Position numbers and translations under genes: made by a program | The notes under the pieces: model-generated | What the model saw: the letters and a program-made list of their open reading frames with translations, nothing else | The model's database searches: none | Told to the model about the DNA's origin: nothing | Shown: piece after piece, positions 1 through 7,704 of the stretch | Position numbering within the stretch: position 1 is the first letter of the stretch | How the letters are laid out: the number at the start of each line of letters is the position of its first letter | From: UMGS1484 sp045593325 | Lineage (GTDB): Bacteria > Bacillota > Clostridia > Oscillospirales > Acutalibacteraceae | Assembly (NCBI GenBank): GCA_045593325.1 | Contig: JAZNWL010000042.1 | Location: forward strand, 1 to 23,721 | DNA: 23,721 nucleotides | Reading direction: 5' to 3'

Positions 1-266
1 TTCTGATATCGTTCCGCCAGGCAACCTGTGACGATGAGCCCCTGTAAACAGCCTTCTTCTTTCAGCTGGGCAAGTTCTAAAATGGTGTCAATGGCTTCCT
101 GTTTGGCATCCTCAATAAAGCCGCAGGTGTTGACGATGATCACCTGAGCGTCTTCCGGGTTGGGGGTTAATTCATATCCTGCTTCCACCAATTTATGAAG
201 CAGAAGTTCCCCATCCACCTGATTTTTGGGACATCCTAAAGACGCCATACCTACTCGAATTGCCAC
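1..266 (-). CDS. rimO: Ribosomal protein S12 methylthiotransferase RimO, N-terminal part
   Basis: Only the first 88 or so codons are inside the window; the gene runs off the left edge. RimO is a radical-SAM enzyme that adds a methylthio group to an aspartate of ribosomal protein S12. The visible part is the N-terminal MiaB/RimO (UPF0004) domain: it starts VAIRVGMASLGCPKNQVDGE, and the SLGCPKN motif carries the first cysteine of the auxiliary iron-sulfur cluster. The second and third cluster cysteines fit NTCGFI and TGCLAERY further on. The GTG at 266 is chosen over the ATG at 248 because the first strand (IRVGMASLG) is needed and GAGGA lies about 6 bases upstream. The start overlaps the end of recX by 16 bases, so the two are probably translated together. 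The radical-SAM and TRAM domains are outside the window. MiaB is the alternative, but the sequence fits RimO better. Confidence 0.9.
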   Translation of the reverse strand, partial: MAIRVGMASLGCPKNQVDGELLLHKLVEAGYELTPNPEDAQVIIVNTCGFIEDAKQEAIDTILELAQLKEEGCLQGLIVTGCLAERYQ

Positions 267-895
267 GGGGCTTCCTCACTTTCTTGTATGCCTTGTTGTT
301 CCAGACATTCTTTCAATGCCGCCTTGGCGGTGGCATAATCAAACCCTCTGCGTACCGCACCTGCCAGAATTTTGGCTTGTTCTTTGGGGTCCTTTGGCAG
401 GGATTTATACTTCTTGATCATCCACCCTTTACAGGAGTGGGACTGGTCCCCGGGCAAATCCTCCAACACCAGGGCAATCAACTCCCGGTCAATGCCCCGC
501 CGTTGCAAGTCTGCCTTGACCCGACCTTTGCCGTAACCTTTACTTACGGTGAGTTCCTCTGCCAACTGACGGGCGAAAGCCTCATCGTTGATCAGCCCCA
601 GGTCTTCCACCCGGGAAACCGCCTGCAATGCCGCCTCTTTGGGGTATTCACGGCTGATCTTTTGCAGCAGTTCCCCTCTGGAATGGGCGCGGTATTCCAA
701 CAGATACAATGCCTTTTCATAGGCGCGGTTGTTTTGGGAAAGAAGGGTTAATTCCTGCCACTGTTCTTCCGACAGGTGATCCCCTTCCCGATATCCCGAC
801 AGCAAAAAGGTTTCGGTGTCAACAAGGTGCCGTTCTCCCTCCAGATACACCGCCGTTTGGCGGTGACGGGCGGGTTTTACCAGGGTAATTTCCAT
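251..895 (-). CDS. recX: Regulatory protein RecX
   Basis: RecX binds RecA filaments and modulates recombinase activity. The 214-residue product has the family's repeated three-helix modules. The central part has the typical pattern ALYLLEYRAHSRGELLQKI, followed by a DLGLINDEAFARQL stretch and then GYGKGRVKADLQRRGI, all hallmark RecX segments. The C-terminal module (from about residue 150) is more divergent. Its ATG overlaps the recA stop codon by one base (TAATG), an arrangement typical of translational coupling. Its own end overlaps the start of rimO. The adjacent recA gene fixes the identification. Confidence 0.93.
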   Translation of the reverse strand: MEITLVKPARHRQTAVYLEGERHLVDTETFLLSGYREGDHLSEEQWQELTLLSQNNRAYEKALYLLEYRAHSRGELLQKISREYPKEAALQAVSRVEDLGLINDEAFARQLAEELTVSKGYGKGRVKADLQRRGIDRELIALVLEDLPGDQSHSCKGWMIKKYKSLPKDPKEQAKILAGAVRRGFDYATAKAALKECLEQQGIQESEEAPWQFE

Positions 896-2019
896 TAGTC
901 GTCAACCACAACGTCCACCTTCATGGCGGGTTTGGCCTCGGCTACCGGCACAGCGGGAACAGGAGTAAGGTCTTTTTCGTCATTCCCTGCAATGCGACGG
1001 TCTTTGGACAAGGAGGAATTGCGGATCTTTTCTTCGATTTCGGCAGCCAACGCGGGGTTTTCTTTCAAGAGTTTTTTCACGTTATCTCTGCCTTGACCCA
1101 AGCGTTCCCCTTCGTAAGAGAACCAGGCACCGCTTTTCTGGATAATGTCAGCCTTTACCCCCAGGTCCACAATTTCCCCTTCACGGGAAATGCCCTGGCC
1201 GTACATAATATCAAATTCCCCTTCACGGAACGGAGGAGATACTTTATTTTTTACCACCTTGGCCCGGGTACGGGAACCAATCATTTCCCCCGACACCTTC
1301 AAGGTTTCCATGCGGCGGATGTCAATACGCACCGAAGCGTAATATTTCAAGGCTTTCCCCCCGGTGGTGGTTTCGGGGTTGCCGAACATGACGCCGATCT
1401 TATCCCGTAACTGGTTAATGAAGATCACAACGCAGTTGCTCTTGGCAATGGCACCTGCCAATTTCCGCAAAGCCTGGGACATCAAGCGGGCTTGCAGACC
1501 CATGTGACTGTCCCCCATGCTGCCTTCAATTTCGGCTTTGGGCACCAAAGCGGCAACCGAGTCCACAACCACAACGTCCACCGCACCCGAACGAACCAGG
1601 GCTTCGGCAATTTCCAAAGCGTCTTCCCCGTTGTCAGGCTGAGAAACCAGCAAAGAGTCAATGTCAATGCCCAATGCCTGGGCATAAACAGGGTCCAAAG
1701 CATGTTCCACGTCAATAAAAGCGGCTTCCCCGCCTTTTTTCTGGGCTTCGGCAACCACGTGCAAAGCGATGGTGGTTTTCCCGGAAGATTCAGGCCCGTA
1801 GATTTCAATAATACGGCCACGGGGTACCCCGCCAATGCCCAATGCCATATCCAAAGAAAGAGACCCTGTGGAAATGGCTTCCACGTTCATACCTTCGTTT
1901 TGACCCAATTTCATTACGGCGCCTTTACCGAATTCCTTTTCAATGTTGGCAAGAACCGTTTCCAGGGCTTTTTTCTTTTCCTCCTGATTCACTTGTTTCA
2001 CTGTTTTTTTATCTGCCAT
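895..2019 (-). CDS. recA: Recombinase RecA
   Basis: RecA is the ATP-dependent strand-exchange protein of homologous recombination and the co-protease for LexA in the SOS response. The 374-residue product is of normal length. The Walker A motif GPESSGKTT is at about residues 75-83. The Walker B strand (VDVVVVDSVAALVPKAEIEG), the L2-loop region with FINQLRDKIGVMFGNPETTTGG and the acidic C-terminal tail ending VDVVVDD are all visible. The ATG at 2019 follows AAGGA with 7 bases between. Only 25 bases separate it from prmC upstream, and no LexA-type box (GAAC-N4-GTTC) is seen just before it. If it is SOS-controlled, the operator must lie elsewhere in the cluster. Confidence 0.98.
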   Translation of the reverse strand: MADKKTVKQVNQEEKKKALETVLANIEKEFGKGAVMKLGQNEGMNVEAISTGSLSLDMALGIGGVPRGRIIEIYGPESSGKTTIALHVVAEAQKKGGEAAFIDVEHALDPVYAQALGIDIDSLLVSQPDNGEDALEIAEALVRSGAVDVVVVDSVAALVPKAEIEGSMGDSHMGLQARLMSQALRKLAGAIAKSNCVVIFINQLRDKIGVMFGNPETTTGGKALKYYASVRIDIRRMETLKVSGEMIGSRTRAKVVKNKVSPPFREGEFDIMYGQGISREGEIVDLGVKADIIQKSGAWFSYEGERLGQGRDNVKKLLKENPALAAEIEEKIRNSSLSKDRRIAGNDEKDLTPVPAVPVAEAKPAMKVDVVVDD

Positions 2020-2044
2020 GGTATATTCCTTCTTTCTCTCTTTC

Positions 2045-2887
2045 TCACTTTTTCACAACCCCTAACAACACCCGAGGGATGTCGTTCAGATCGGGGACAA
2101 CGTATACTTGTTCAAACTGCTGTGTCAGCAGTTCTTCCACCGCTTCCCATTGGTTTATGCCCACTTCCAACGCCATCATGCCGTGGGGTTTTAAAGCAGG
2201 GGTCCAATGCTTTATGATATAGCGGTAAAAATCCAATCCGTCTTCTCCCCCGTCCAGCGCCATGACCGGCTCCCGGTGAACTTCCCGTGACAGGGTTTTC
2301 ATGTCCTCTTTGGGAATATAAGGGGGATTGGCGGTGATGCAATCTAAGTTTTCCAGTTCCAGGGGCCCTTGCAAAATATCCCGCTGTAAAAGGGATAGGT
2401 TGTCTACCCTGTTTTTCTCGATATTTTTTCTACAATAGTCTGCCGCTTGTTCCGACAGTTCCACCCCGATCACGGTAGCGTCGGGGCGGTTTTTCCCCAG
2501 GGCAATGGCAATGCAACCGCTGCCGGTGCACAGGTCCACCACCTTTGGGTTTTCTACCCCTTCCAACAACCGCAGGGTTTCGTCCACCAGAATTTCGGTG
2601 TCGGCACGGGGAATGAGCACCCCTTCCCCCACCAGGAAGGGCAAGCCGTAAAATTCCCAACACCCTAAAATATATTGAAGGGGTTCCCCTCCACAGCGTT
2701 TTTCCACGCTGTTCCACAGGGCGGTTTCCTGTTCTTTAGAAATTTCCTTTGTGGGATCAGCAAGAAGCCGGGCAATGTCCATACCCGTATGGTGGGCGAA
2801 CAGTTGCAACCCGTCAAACCCTGCATCTTCCACGTTCTCTGCCTCTAAACGGGCAAGAATGGCTTTATATAACGGTTTTGCTTGCAT
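2045..2887 (-). CDS. prmC: Peptide chain release factor N5-glutamine methyltransferase PrmC
   Basis: PrmC (HemK) uses S-adenosylmethionine to methylate the GGQ glutamine of release factors RF1 and RF2. The 280-residue product has the N-terminal helical release-factor-binding domain. It also has a class I methyltransferase fold with the SAM motif DLCTGSGCIA at about residues 108-117 and the catalytic NPPY at 177-180. The open frame extends upstream to 2986, but the start is set at the ATG at 2887. That is the normal family N-terminus (MQAKPLYKAI), and GAGGA lies 6 bases before it inside the end of the DUF1385 gene. The junction reads TAACATG, so the two genes are almost certainly co-translated. 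YqhQ(DUF1385)-prmC adjacency is common in Firmicutes. Confidence 0.94.
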   Translation of the reverse strand: MQAKPLYKAILARLEAENVEDAGFDGLQLFAHHTGMDIARLLADPTKEISKEQETALWNSVEKRCGGEPLQYILGCWEFYGLPFLVGEGVLIPRADTEILVDETLRLLEGVENPKVVDLCTGSGCIAIALGKNRPDATVIGVELSEQAADYCRKNIEKNRVDNLSLLQRDILQGPLELENLDCITANPPYIPKEDMKTLSREVHREPVMALDGGEDGLDFYRYIIKHWTPALKPHGMMALEVGINQWEAVEELLTQQFEQVYVVPDLNDIPRVLLGVVKK

Positions 2888-2888
2888 G

Positions 2889-3983
2889 TTATTCCTCGTC
2901 GGCTTGTTGTTCCTCTTTGCTTTCTTCCCTTGTTTGTTCCTCCAGGTATTCCTCAAAGGTGGGAACGTCTGCCACGATTTGTTCATCGGGGTCGGGCACG
3001 ATCAGTTCTTCGGGAAGCACTTCTTTCAAAGAGGCGATTGCCACTTGGATCATATCGTCATCGGGTTCTTTGGTGGTAAGCCGTTGCATCCACAACCCGG
3101 GTGCCGAAACGATTCTGGTGAACAGGTTATTGTGTTTTCCGCACACCCGAATGAGTTCGTATCCCAAACCGCAAAGCAAGGGCAAAATCAGAATTTTAAC
3201 GGTAACCCACAGCCAGGTGATTTTTTTGAGAGCAGGGAAAATAAGAAGCAAACTGCTGGACACCAAAATGCTGACCACCAACATAAGCAGCAAAAAGGAA
3301 GTTCCGCAACGGGGATGGAAACGGCTTTGTTTGCGCACGTTTGCCACGGTTAAGGGTTCCCCTGATTCAAAGCAGAAAATGGATTTGTGTTCTGCCCCGT
3401 GGTACATATACGTCCGCTTGATATCGCTCATCAAGGCGGTGGCGGCAACGTAACCCACGAAAATCATGATCTTGACAACCCCTTCGATGAGGCCTTTATA
3501 CAGATCCAAAGAACCTGCTTCCAACCCTTTCAGGGTGAAGGATACCCCGGGCGTGGCAAGGGAATTGAAAATATTGAACAGATAGGTGGGGAGCAACATA
3601 AACAGCACCACTGCCAGGGCAACCCCCAGCACCGAGGCAATGACCCCTAAAAAGGACATGAGTTTTTCCCCGAACACACGGTACAGCCAGGAATCCTGCA
3701 CGTCTTCTTCCTCGTCCAGCCCCAACTTTTCGGCGGATTTCATCAAGGCTTTGTAGCCAATGATAAAGGATTCCACCATGTTTACCGACCCGCGGATAAC
3801 GGGCCAACCCATGAACTTGATCTTATCCTTAATGTGTTTTTCAGGGAGATCTTCCAGTTCAATTTGTCCGTCAGGCAAGCGGGTTGCCATAACGGTTTTT
3901 TTGGGTCCTTTCATCATGATGCCTTCCAGCAGGGCTTGCCCCCCCACCGAAACGGGCTTTTTCTTTTCACAACATTTACTCAT
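2889..3983 (-). CDS. DUF1385 membrane protein (YqhQ-like)
   Basis: This is a 364-residue integral membrane protein of the DUF1385 family, which includes Bacillus subtilis YqhQ; its biochemical role is not established. The family signature GGQALLEGIMMKGP is at about residues 14-27. Four hydrophobic stretches follow, at roughly 107-138, 165-185, 227-250 and 253-275. A conserved loop between the second and third contains MYHGAEHKSIFCFE and HPRCGTSF, also typical of the family. The C-terminal tail of about 40 residues is strongly acidic and probably cytoplasmic. The gene abuts the kinase upstream (3 bases between) and prmC downstream (1 base between). No regulatory site of its own is seen. Confidence 0.9.
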   Translation of the reverse strand: MSKCCEKKKPVSVGGQALLEGIMMKGPKKTVMATRLPDGQIELEDLPEKHIKDKIKFMGWPVIRGSVNMVESFIIGYKALMKSAEKLGLDEEEDVQDSWLYRVFGEKLMSFLGVIASVLGVALAVVLFMLLPTYLFNIFNSLATPGVSFTLKGLEAGSLDLYKGLIEGVVKIMIFVGYVAATALMSDIKRTYMYHGAEHKSIFCFESGEPLTVANVRKQSRFHPRCGTSFLLLMLVVSILVSSSLLLIFPALKKITWLWVTVKILILPLLCGLGYELIRVCGKHNNLFTRIVSAPGLWMQRLTTKEPDDDMIQVAIASLKEVLPEELIVPDPDEQIVADVPTFEEYLEEQTREESKEEQQADEE

Positions 3984-3986
3984 TGA

Positions 3987-5450
3987 TTATTCCTCCTTGG
4001 AAAGGGAAGGTTCGCTACCCTGTAAGGGCAAAATCACCGTAACGGTGGTGCCCACCCGGGGGGTACTGGCAATGTCCAGCCGACCCCCATGGGCAAGAAC
4101 GATTTCATCCGCAATGGCAAGGCCGATTCCCGACCCCCGCACAGCGTCTTTTCCCTTGTAGAACTTTTGTTTGATATGCTCTAAATCATCGGGAGCGATG
4201 CCGCAACCGGTATCGCTGACCATAATTTCCAAATGGGTTTGGTGGTTTTTCATGTCCACCACAATACTGCCCCCGGCGGGGGTATATTTCAAGGCGTTGT
4301 CCAGCAGGTTCACAAAAACCTGTTGCAACCGAACCGCATCCCCCACCACAACGGGGAAGTTTTCAGGTTCGGTGAAATCCAACAGCACCTGTTTTTTCTC
4401 GGCATTGTCGGTTAAGGTTAAAATGGCTTCGCTCATTTCGGCAACCACGTCGCAAGGTTCCATGTGATAGGTGAGTTTGCCGTTTTGCATACGGGAGAAG
4501 TCCAGCAGGTCTTCCACGATCACCGAAAGACGTTCGGCTTCTCCAACAATAACTTCCATACCTTTTTTCACCAGAAACGGGTCATCGGGAGAGGTTGCCA
4601 CCGTTTCCCCCCAGCCTTTAATGGCGGTTAAGGGGGTGCGCAATTCGTGGGACACCGATGAAATAAACTCGTTTTTCATGTTTTCGGTGGAGGCAAGTTC
4701 CTCCGCCATGTGGTTGATGGTGTCGCACAGGGTTCCGATCTCGTCATCCCGATGGCGTTTGGTTTCAATGCGGGCTTTAAAGTCCCCCCGGGCAATCTGC
4801 CCTGCGGTTTTCCCAATGATCTGCACGGGAGAAATGATGGAGTTGATAAAGAACATCCCCGACAGTAAAATCAGCAGGAAAAACAGGCTGGTGACCCCAA
4901 CAATGCCCGCAACGATCATCACGTACTGGCGAAGCACCCCCGAAAGGGAGATGACCACCCGGACCGCCCCCAGGCAGACCCCCTGGTTTGCGGTGGACAG
5001 CACTAAGGTTGCCCCGCTGAGCACCCGTTCCCCCCGGGAGGTTTTCCCCTTCCACAAGGCGGTGTGGTTTTCCGCGGTAAAAGCATCCTGATAATCGGTG
5101 CTGTGTTGGTAGGTTTCGGTAATATACCCTGCGGTGGAGTAAAGGATCTTTCCGTCCCCCGACAGCAGTTGCACTTCCATTTTGTCGTGCATGGTAAAGG
5201 ATTCCACGTATTCTTTGGCGCCCTTTTCAAAATCCTTGGCGCTGGCAGAAGAATACCCCGCAAAAGAACTGCCCACCGTTTCCAGTTGGGACTGTAAATA
5301 TTCCTCCACGGTTTCAAAATAATACTGATACAGTACCGCCGAAACGGTAACGGTGAAAATGGCAAGCACCGCCAACACCACGCTGAGCACGTTGACGATC
5401 CAGCGCTTGGTGAGTCCCTTAATATTCAGTTTTTCGGTAGGGAGTTTCAT
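3987..5450 (-). CDS. Sensor histidine kinase (HAMP, HisKA, HATPase)
   Basis: This is a 487-residue membrane-bound sensor kinase, the partner of the response regulator encoded just upstream. The first membrane segment is at about 17-40. An extracytoplasmic sensor of about 135 residues follows, then a second membrane segment at about 176-204 and a HAMP linker at about 205-258. The HisKA motif SSVSHELRTPLTAIKGWGE has the phospho-acceptor His near residue 268. The HATPase domain shows the N box (VNLLDNALKYT), G1 (DTGCGIAPDD) and G2 (GSGIGLAIADEIV). The overall layout is that of the PhoR/ResE/WalK group. The signal it senses cannot be told from sequence. The order regulator-kinase with a 27-base gap implies one transcript. 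Confidence 0.93.
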   Translation of the reverse strand: MKLPTEKLNIKGLTKRWIVNVLSVVLAVLAIFTVTVSAVLYQYYFETVEEYLQSQLETVGSSFAGYSSASAKDFEKGAKEYVESFTMHDKMEVQLLSGDGKILYSTAGYITETYQHSTDYQDAFTAENHTALWKGKTSRGERVLSGATLVLSTANQGVCLGAVRVVISLSGVLRQYVMIVAGIVGVTSLFFLLILLSGMFFINSIISPVQIIGKTAGQIARGDFKARIETKRHRDDEIGTLCDTINHMAEELASTENMKNEFISSVSHELRTPLTAIKGWGETVATSPDDPFLVKKGMEVIVGEAERLSVIVEDLLDFSRMQNGKLTYHMEPCDVVAEMSEAILTLTDNAEKKQVLLDFTEPENFPVVVGDAVRLQQVFVNLLDNALKYTPAGGSIVVDMKNHQTHLEIMVSDTGCGIAPDDLEHIKQKFYKGKDAVRGSGIGLAIADEIVLAHGGRLDIASTPRVGTTVTVILPLQGSEPSLSKEE

Positions 5451-5477
5451 GGCGCTTTCCTTTCCCCTTGATATCTG

Positions 5478-6185
5478 TTAATTCATTTCCCATTTATACC
5501 CTTTGCCCCAAACGGTTTTTAAAAACCGAGGGTCGCTGGGGTCTTTTTCAATTTTCATGCGCAAACGGCGGATGTTCACGTCCACAATTTTGTCGTCCCC
5601 CGCATAATCGTCTCCCCACACGTGTTCCAGAATGGCAACACGGCTGATGGGCTGGTGGGGATTGCGGAACAAAATTTCCAGAATCTGAAATTCCACGTGG
5701 GTAAGTTCCAATGCCCTGCCCCCCATAAGGAGATTGCGGCGGCGCAGGTTCAGGGTAAATTCCCCCAAAGTGATCTCGTCTTTCTTTTTGGGTTGTTCCA
5801 TGTGCCCTACCAGTTCCACCCGTCGGCAAAGAGAGGTGACCCGTGCCACCAGTTCCGAAGGGCTGAAAGGTTTGGTTACGTAATCGTCTGCCCCGCCGGA
5901 AAGCCCTGCAATTTTATCCGCCTCCTGGGTGCGGGCGGTGAGCATAATAATGCCCAATTTATCGTTGGCTTTTCGCAGTTCCCTACAAACGGTCAACCCG
6001 TCGATCCCCGGGAGCATCAGATCCAACAGGGCAACGTGAAACTGACCCCCTTCTTCCATGAAGATCCGAAGGGCTGCTTCCCCTGTTTCGGCTTCCCGTA
6101 CGTCAAAGCCGTTGCGTTCCAGGTTGATGACAACGAAATCCCGAATGGCGGCTTCGTCTTCACACACTAAAATTCGTCTTGCCAT
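5478..6185 (-). CDS. OmpR/PhoB-family response regulator
   Basis: This is a 235-residue DNA-binding response regulator. The receiver domain (1 to about 120) has the acidic pair ED at 9-10, the phospho-acceptor Asp at about 55 in LLDLMLPGIDG, Thr 83 in MLTAR and Lys 105 in VTKPF, so it looks fully functional. The C-terminal winged helix (about 135-235) has the typical LTHVEFQILEILFRNP and VDVNIRRLRMKIE segments and ends in the usual KTVWGKGYKWE. It pairs with the kinase that follows. The 38-base gap to the lipoprotein upstream suggests the three are transcribed together. Its regulon cannot be inferred. Confidence 0.94.
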   Translation of the reverse strand: MARRILVCEDEAAIRDFVVINLERNGFDVREAETGEAALRIFMEEGGQFHVALLDLMLPGIDGLTVCRELRKANDKLGIIMLTARTQEADKIAGLSGGADDYVTKPFSPSELVARVTSLCRRVELVGHMEQPKKKDEITLGEFTLNLRRRNLLMGGRALELTHVEFQILEILFRNPHQPISRVAILEHVWGDDYAGDDKIVDVNIRRLRMKIEKDPSDPRFLKTVWGKGYKWEMN

Positions 6186-6223
6186 ACCTTTCCCTTCTTT
6201 CTATGGTATCGAACAATTATGAA

Positions 6224-7525
6224 CTACTCAAGAATCAGGTGGAAATTCTCTTTGAGTTTTTGGTAGTTCACAGGCAATTCTTTATGATTGGCGAGAATGG
6301 ATGCCCCCCAAACGGTGGTTTCATTCTCGGCAAGTTTCTGGTATTCCCCTTCCACGAAAGAGCCCGCTTCAAAGGTTCGCAGGGCAACCAAAGGCACCCC
6401 GGGGCTGTCCCCTTTCCAGTAATAAAACACGTAGGCTTTCAGGGACACGTCATACATCACGGTGAACTTATTCTTCCAACTGCTGTCCAGCTCCAGGTAA
6501 TAGCCGTCCCGGGTGTTGTAAAACCAGGAAGCCACCGTATCGCTTAAATTGCCCCCCCAATACCGCCAGTCGATGGTGTAATGGGTAATGTCCCTGTCTT
6601 CTTCTACACTATCATATCCCGGCAACTGTACCATAAAGGGGATTTCTATCACCCCGTCCTGGTTAATGTCGGTGGATTGAAGATTGCAATACCGCAGGGT
6701 GGCAATGTTGACGTTATCGTCCCCCCCGGCAAAGGGGTTATACAGTTTGCCCCCTTTGAAGTACACCAGTTCGGTAATCATACTGTCGGTGCCCTTGTAT
6801 ACGTCCAGATACACCCCGGTATTCTGGGCGGTAATGCCGGCGGCGGTGATTTTTTCATAGGAGATCACGTTGCCGTCCAGCCCGATGGAACCCATCAGGG
6901 TGAAAACCCCTTCTTTCAGGGTGTAAAACCGCAGAGCAGAGGTTTTGGTTTCGGCAGACAGCACCGCCAGCCCCAGATCCTGCACACGGTCATTGTTGAT
7001 ATCGCAAATTACGTATTGGGAATATTCTTCTGCCGCCCGTTGCACCAAAAGCCCATTGTCCGACTGGTAAACGCTCATGTGGTGGGCGTTGGTGGTGGCA
7101 ACACTCCAGCCAATGCAAAGTTCCGAAGCGCCGTCCCCGTCCAGGTCGCACAGATCCACGTGCATAATGTCCGACCCTACCGAGTCCAGATCCTGCAGGG
7201 AAAGCCACTCGTCTTCCCCTTGTTTCAGCAGGTGAACCCGGGTCATGCCCCCTTTGGAACTTAACTGATAAAACACCAGCACCTCTTTGGTGCCGTCCCC
7301 GTCCATATCCCAGGGGTAATAGGCGGTGTGAAGCCCCTGCACCGCAGGATATTTCAGCACAATGTCCTTCCCCACTGCCTGGCGCACCGCATCATACACC
7401 CCTTGGTAGATCCCATCGGTGGGGGCGGTGATGGCATATTCAGGGTCAAACAAACCACCGTTGCATCCTGTAAAAAGAGTGACCAGAAGAAGACAGGCAA
7501 GAATTCGTACTATCCGCTGTTTCAT
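6224..7525 (-). CDS. Lipoprotein with DxDxDG (FG-GAP/VCBS-like) repeats
   Basis: This is a 433-residue lipoprotein of unknown function. The signal peptide ends in a lipobox with Cys 21 (LVTLFTGC), so the mature protein should be lipid-anchored outside the membrane. Four segments of the form D-x-D-x-D/N-x followed by a beta strand are visible: DMDGDGTKEVLVFY, DLDGDGASELCIGW, DINNDRVQDLGLAV and DINQDGVIEIPFMV. This is the calcium-loop pattern of FG-GAP/VCBS beta-propeller blades and suggests a propeller that binds calcium. The ATG at 7525 follows AAAGGAGTG at good spacing. It is the first gene of the cluster and lies directly before the two-component pair, so it may be an accessory or sensor component of that pair; this is inference. 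Confidence 0.75.
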   Translation of the reverse strand: MKQRIVRILACLLLVTLFTGCNGGLFDPEYAITAPTDGIYQGVYDAVRQAVGKDIVLKYPAVQGLHTAYYPWDMDGDGTKEVLVFYQLSSKGGMTRVHLLKQGEDEWLSLQDLDSVGSDIMHVDLCDLDGDGASELCIGWSVATTNAHHMSVYQSDNGLLVQRAAEEYSQYVICDINNDRVQDLGLAVLSAETKTSALRFYTLKEGVFTLMGSIGLDGNVISYEKITAAGITAQNTGVYLDVYKGTDSMITELVYFKGGKLYNPFAGGDDNVNIATLRYCNLQSTDINQDGVIEIPFMVQLPGYDSVEEDRDITHYTIDWRYWGGNLSDTVASWFYNTRDGYYLELDSSWKNKFTVMYDVSLKAYVFYYWKGDSPGVPLVALRTFEAGSFVEGEYQKLAENETTVWGASILANHKELPVNYQKLKENFHLILE

Positions 7526-7589
7526 GGCTTGTCACTCCTTTCTTTCGTGAGGGAAGCTGAAAAATAGAAACACTTCCCTAATTAGTATC

Positions 7590-7618
7590 AGTATACAATA
7601 AATTTGTTACGAAATCAA
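7590..7618 (-). promoter_or_regulatory. Sigma-A type promoter of the lipoprotein/two-component/recA cluster
   Basis: On the minus strand TTGATT (7618-7613) and TATACT (7595-7590) are separated by exactly 17 bases. The site lies 65 bases upstream of the lipoprotein start. It is the only good promoter match seen in the gap and would drive at least the lipoprotein, regulator and kinase, and perhaps everything to rimO. Confidence 0.6.
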
Positions 7619-7654
7619 TCGTTTTGGGAAAGTTGTTTTAAAATAATTCACAAA

Positions 7655-7686
7655 AAAATGTCCCCTTGAAAAAGAGGGGACATTTT
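7655..7686 (-). terminator. Rho-independent terminator after the dockerin protein gene
   Basis: A perfect 12-base stem (AAAATGTCCCCT with AGGGGACATTTT) encloses an 8-base loop. Read on the minus strand it is followed by a run of T. It lies 19 bases after the stop of the gene at 7705-8967. Confidence 0.85.
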
Positions 7687-7704
7687 GAATTGATTCTTTT
7701 GTTT

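Noticed and set aside
1492..2217. Long plus-strand open frames opposite recA, mtlD, E1 and E3
   Set aside because: These are antisense shadows of conserved genes, with compositions rich in His, Phe and Gly and no ribosome sites.
2888..2986. Upstream extension of the prmC frame to 2986
   Set aside because: The extra residues do not resemble PrmC, overlap the DUF1385 gene, and the ATG at 2887 has a proper ribosome site.
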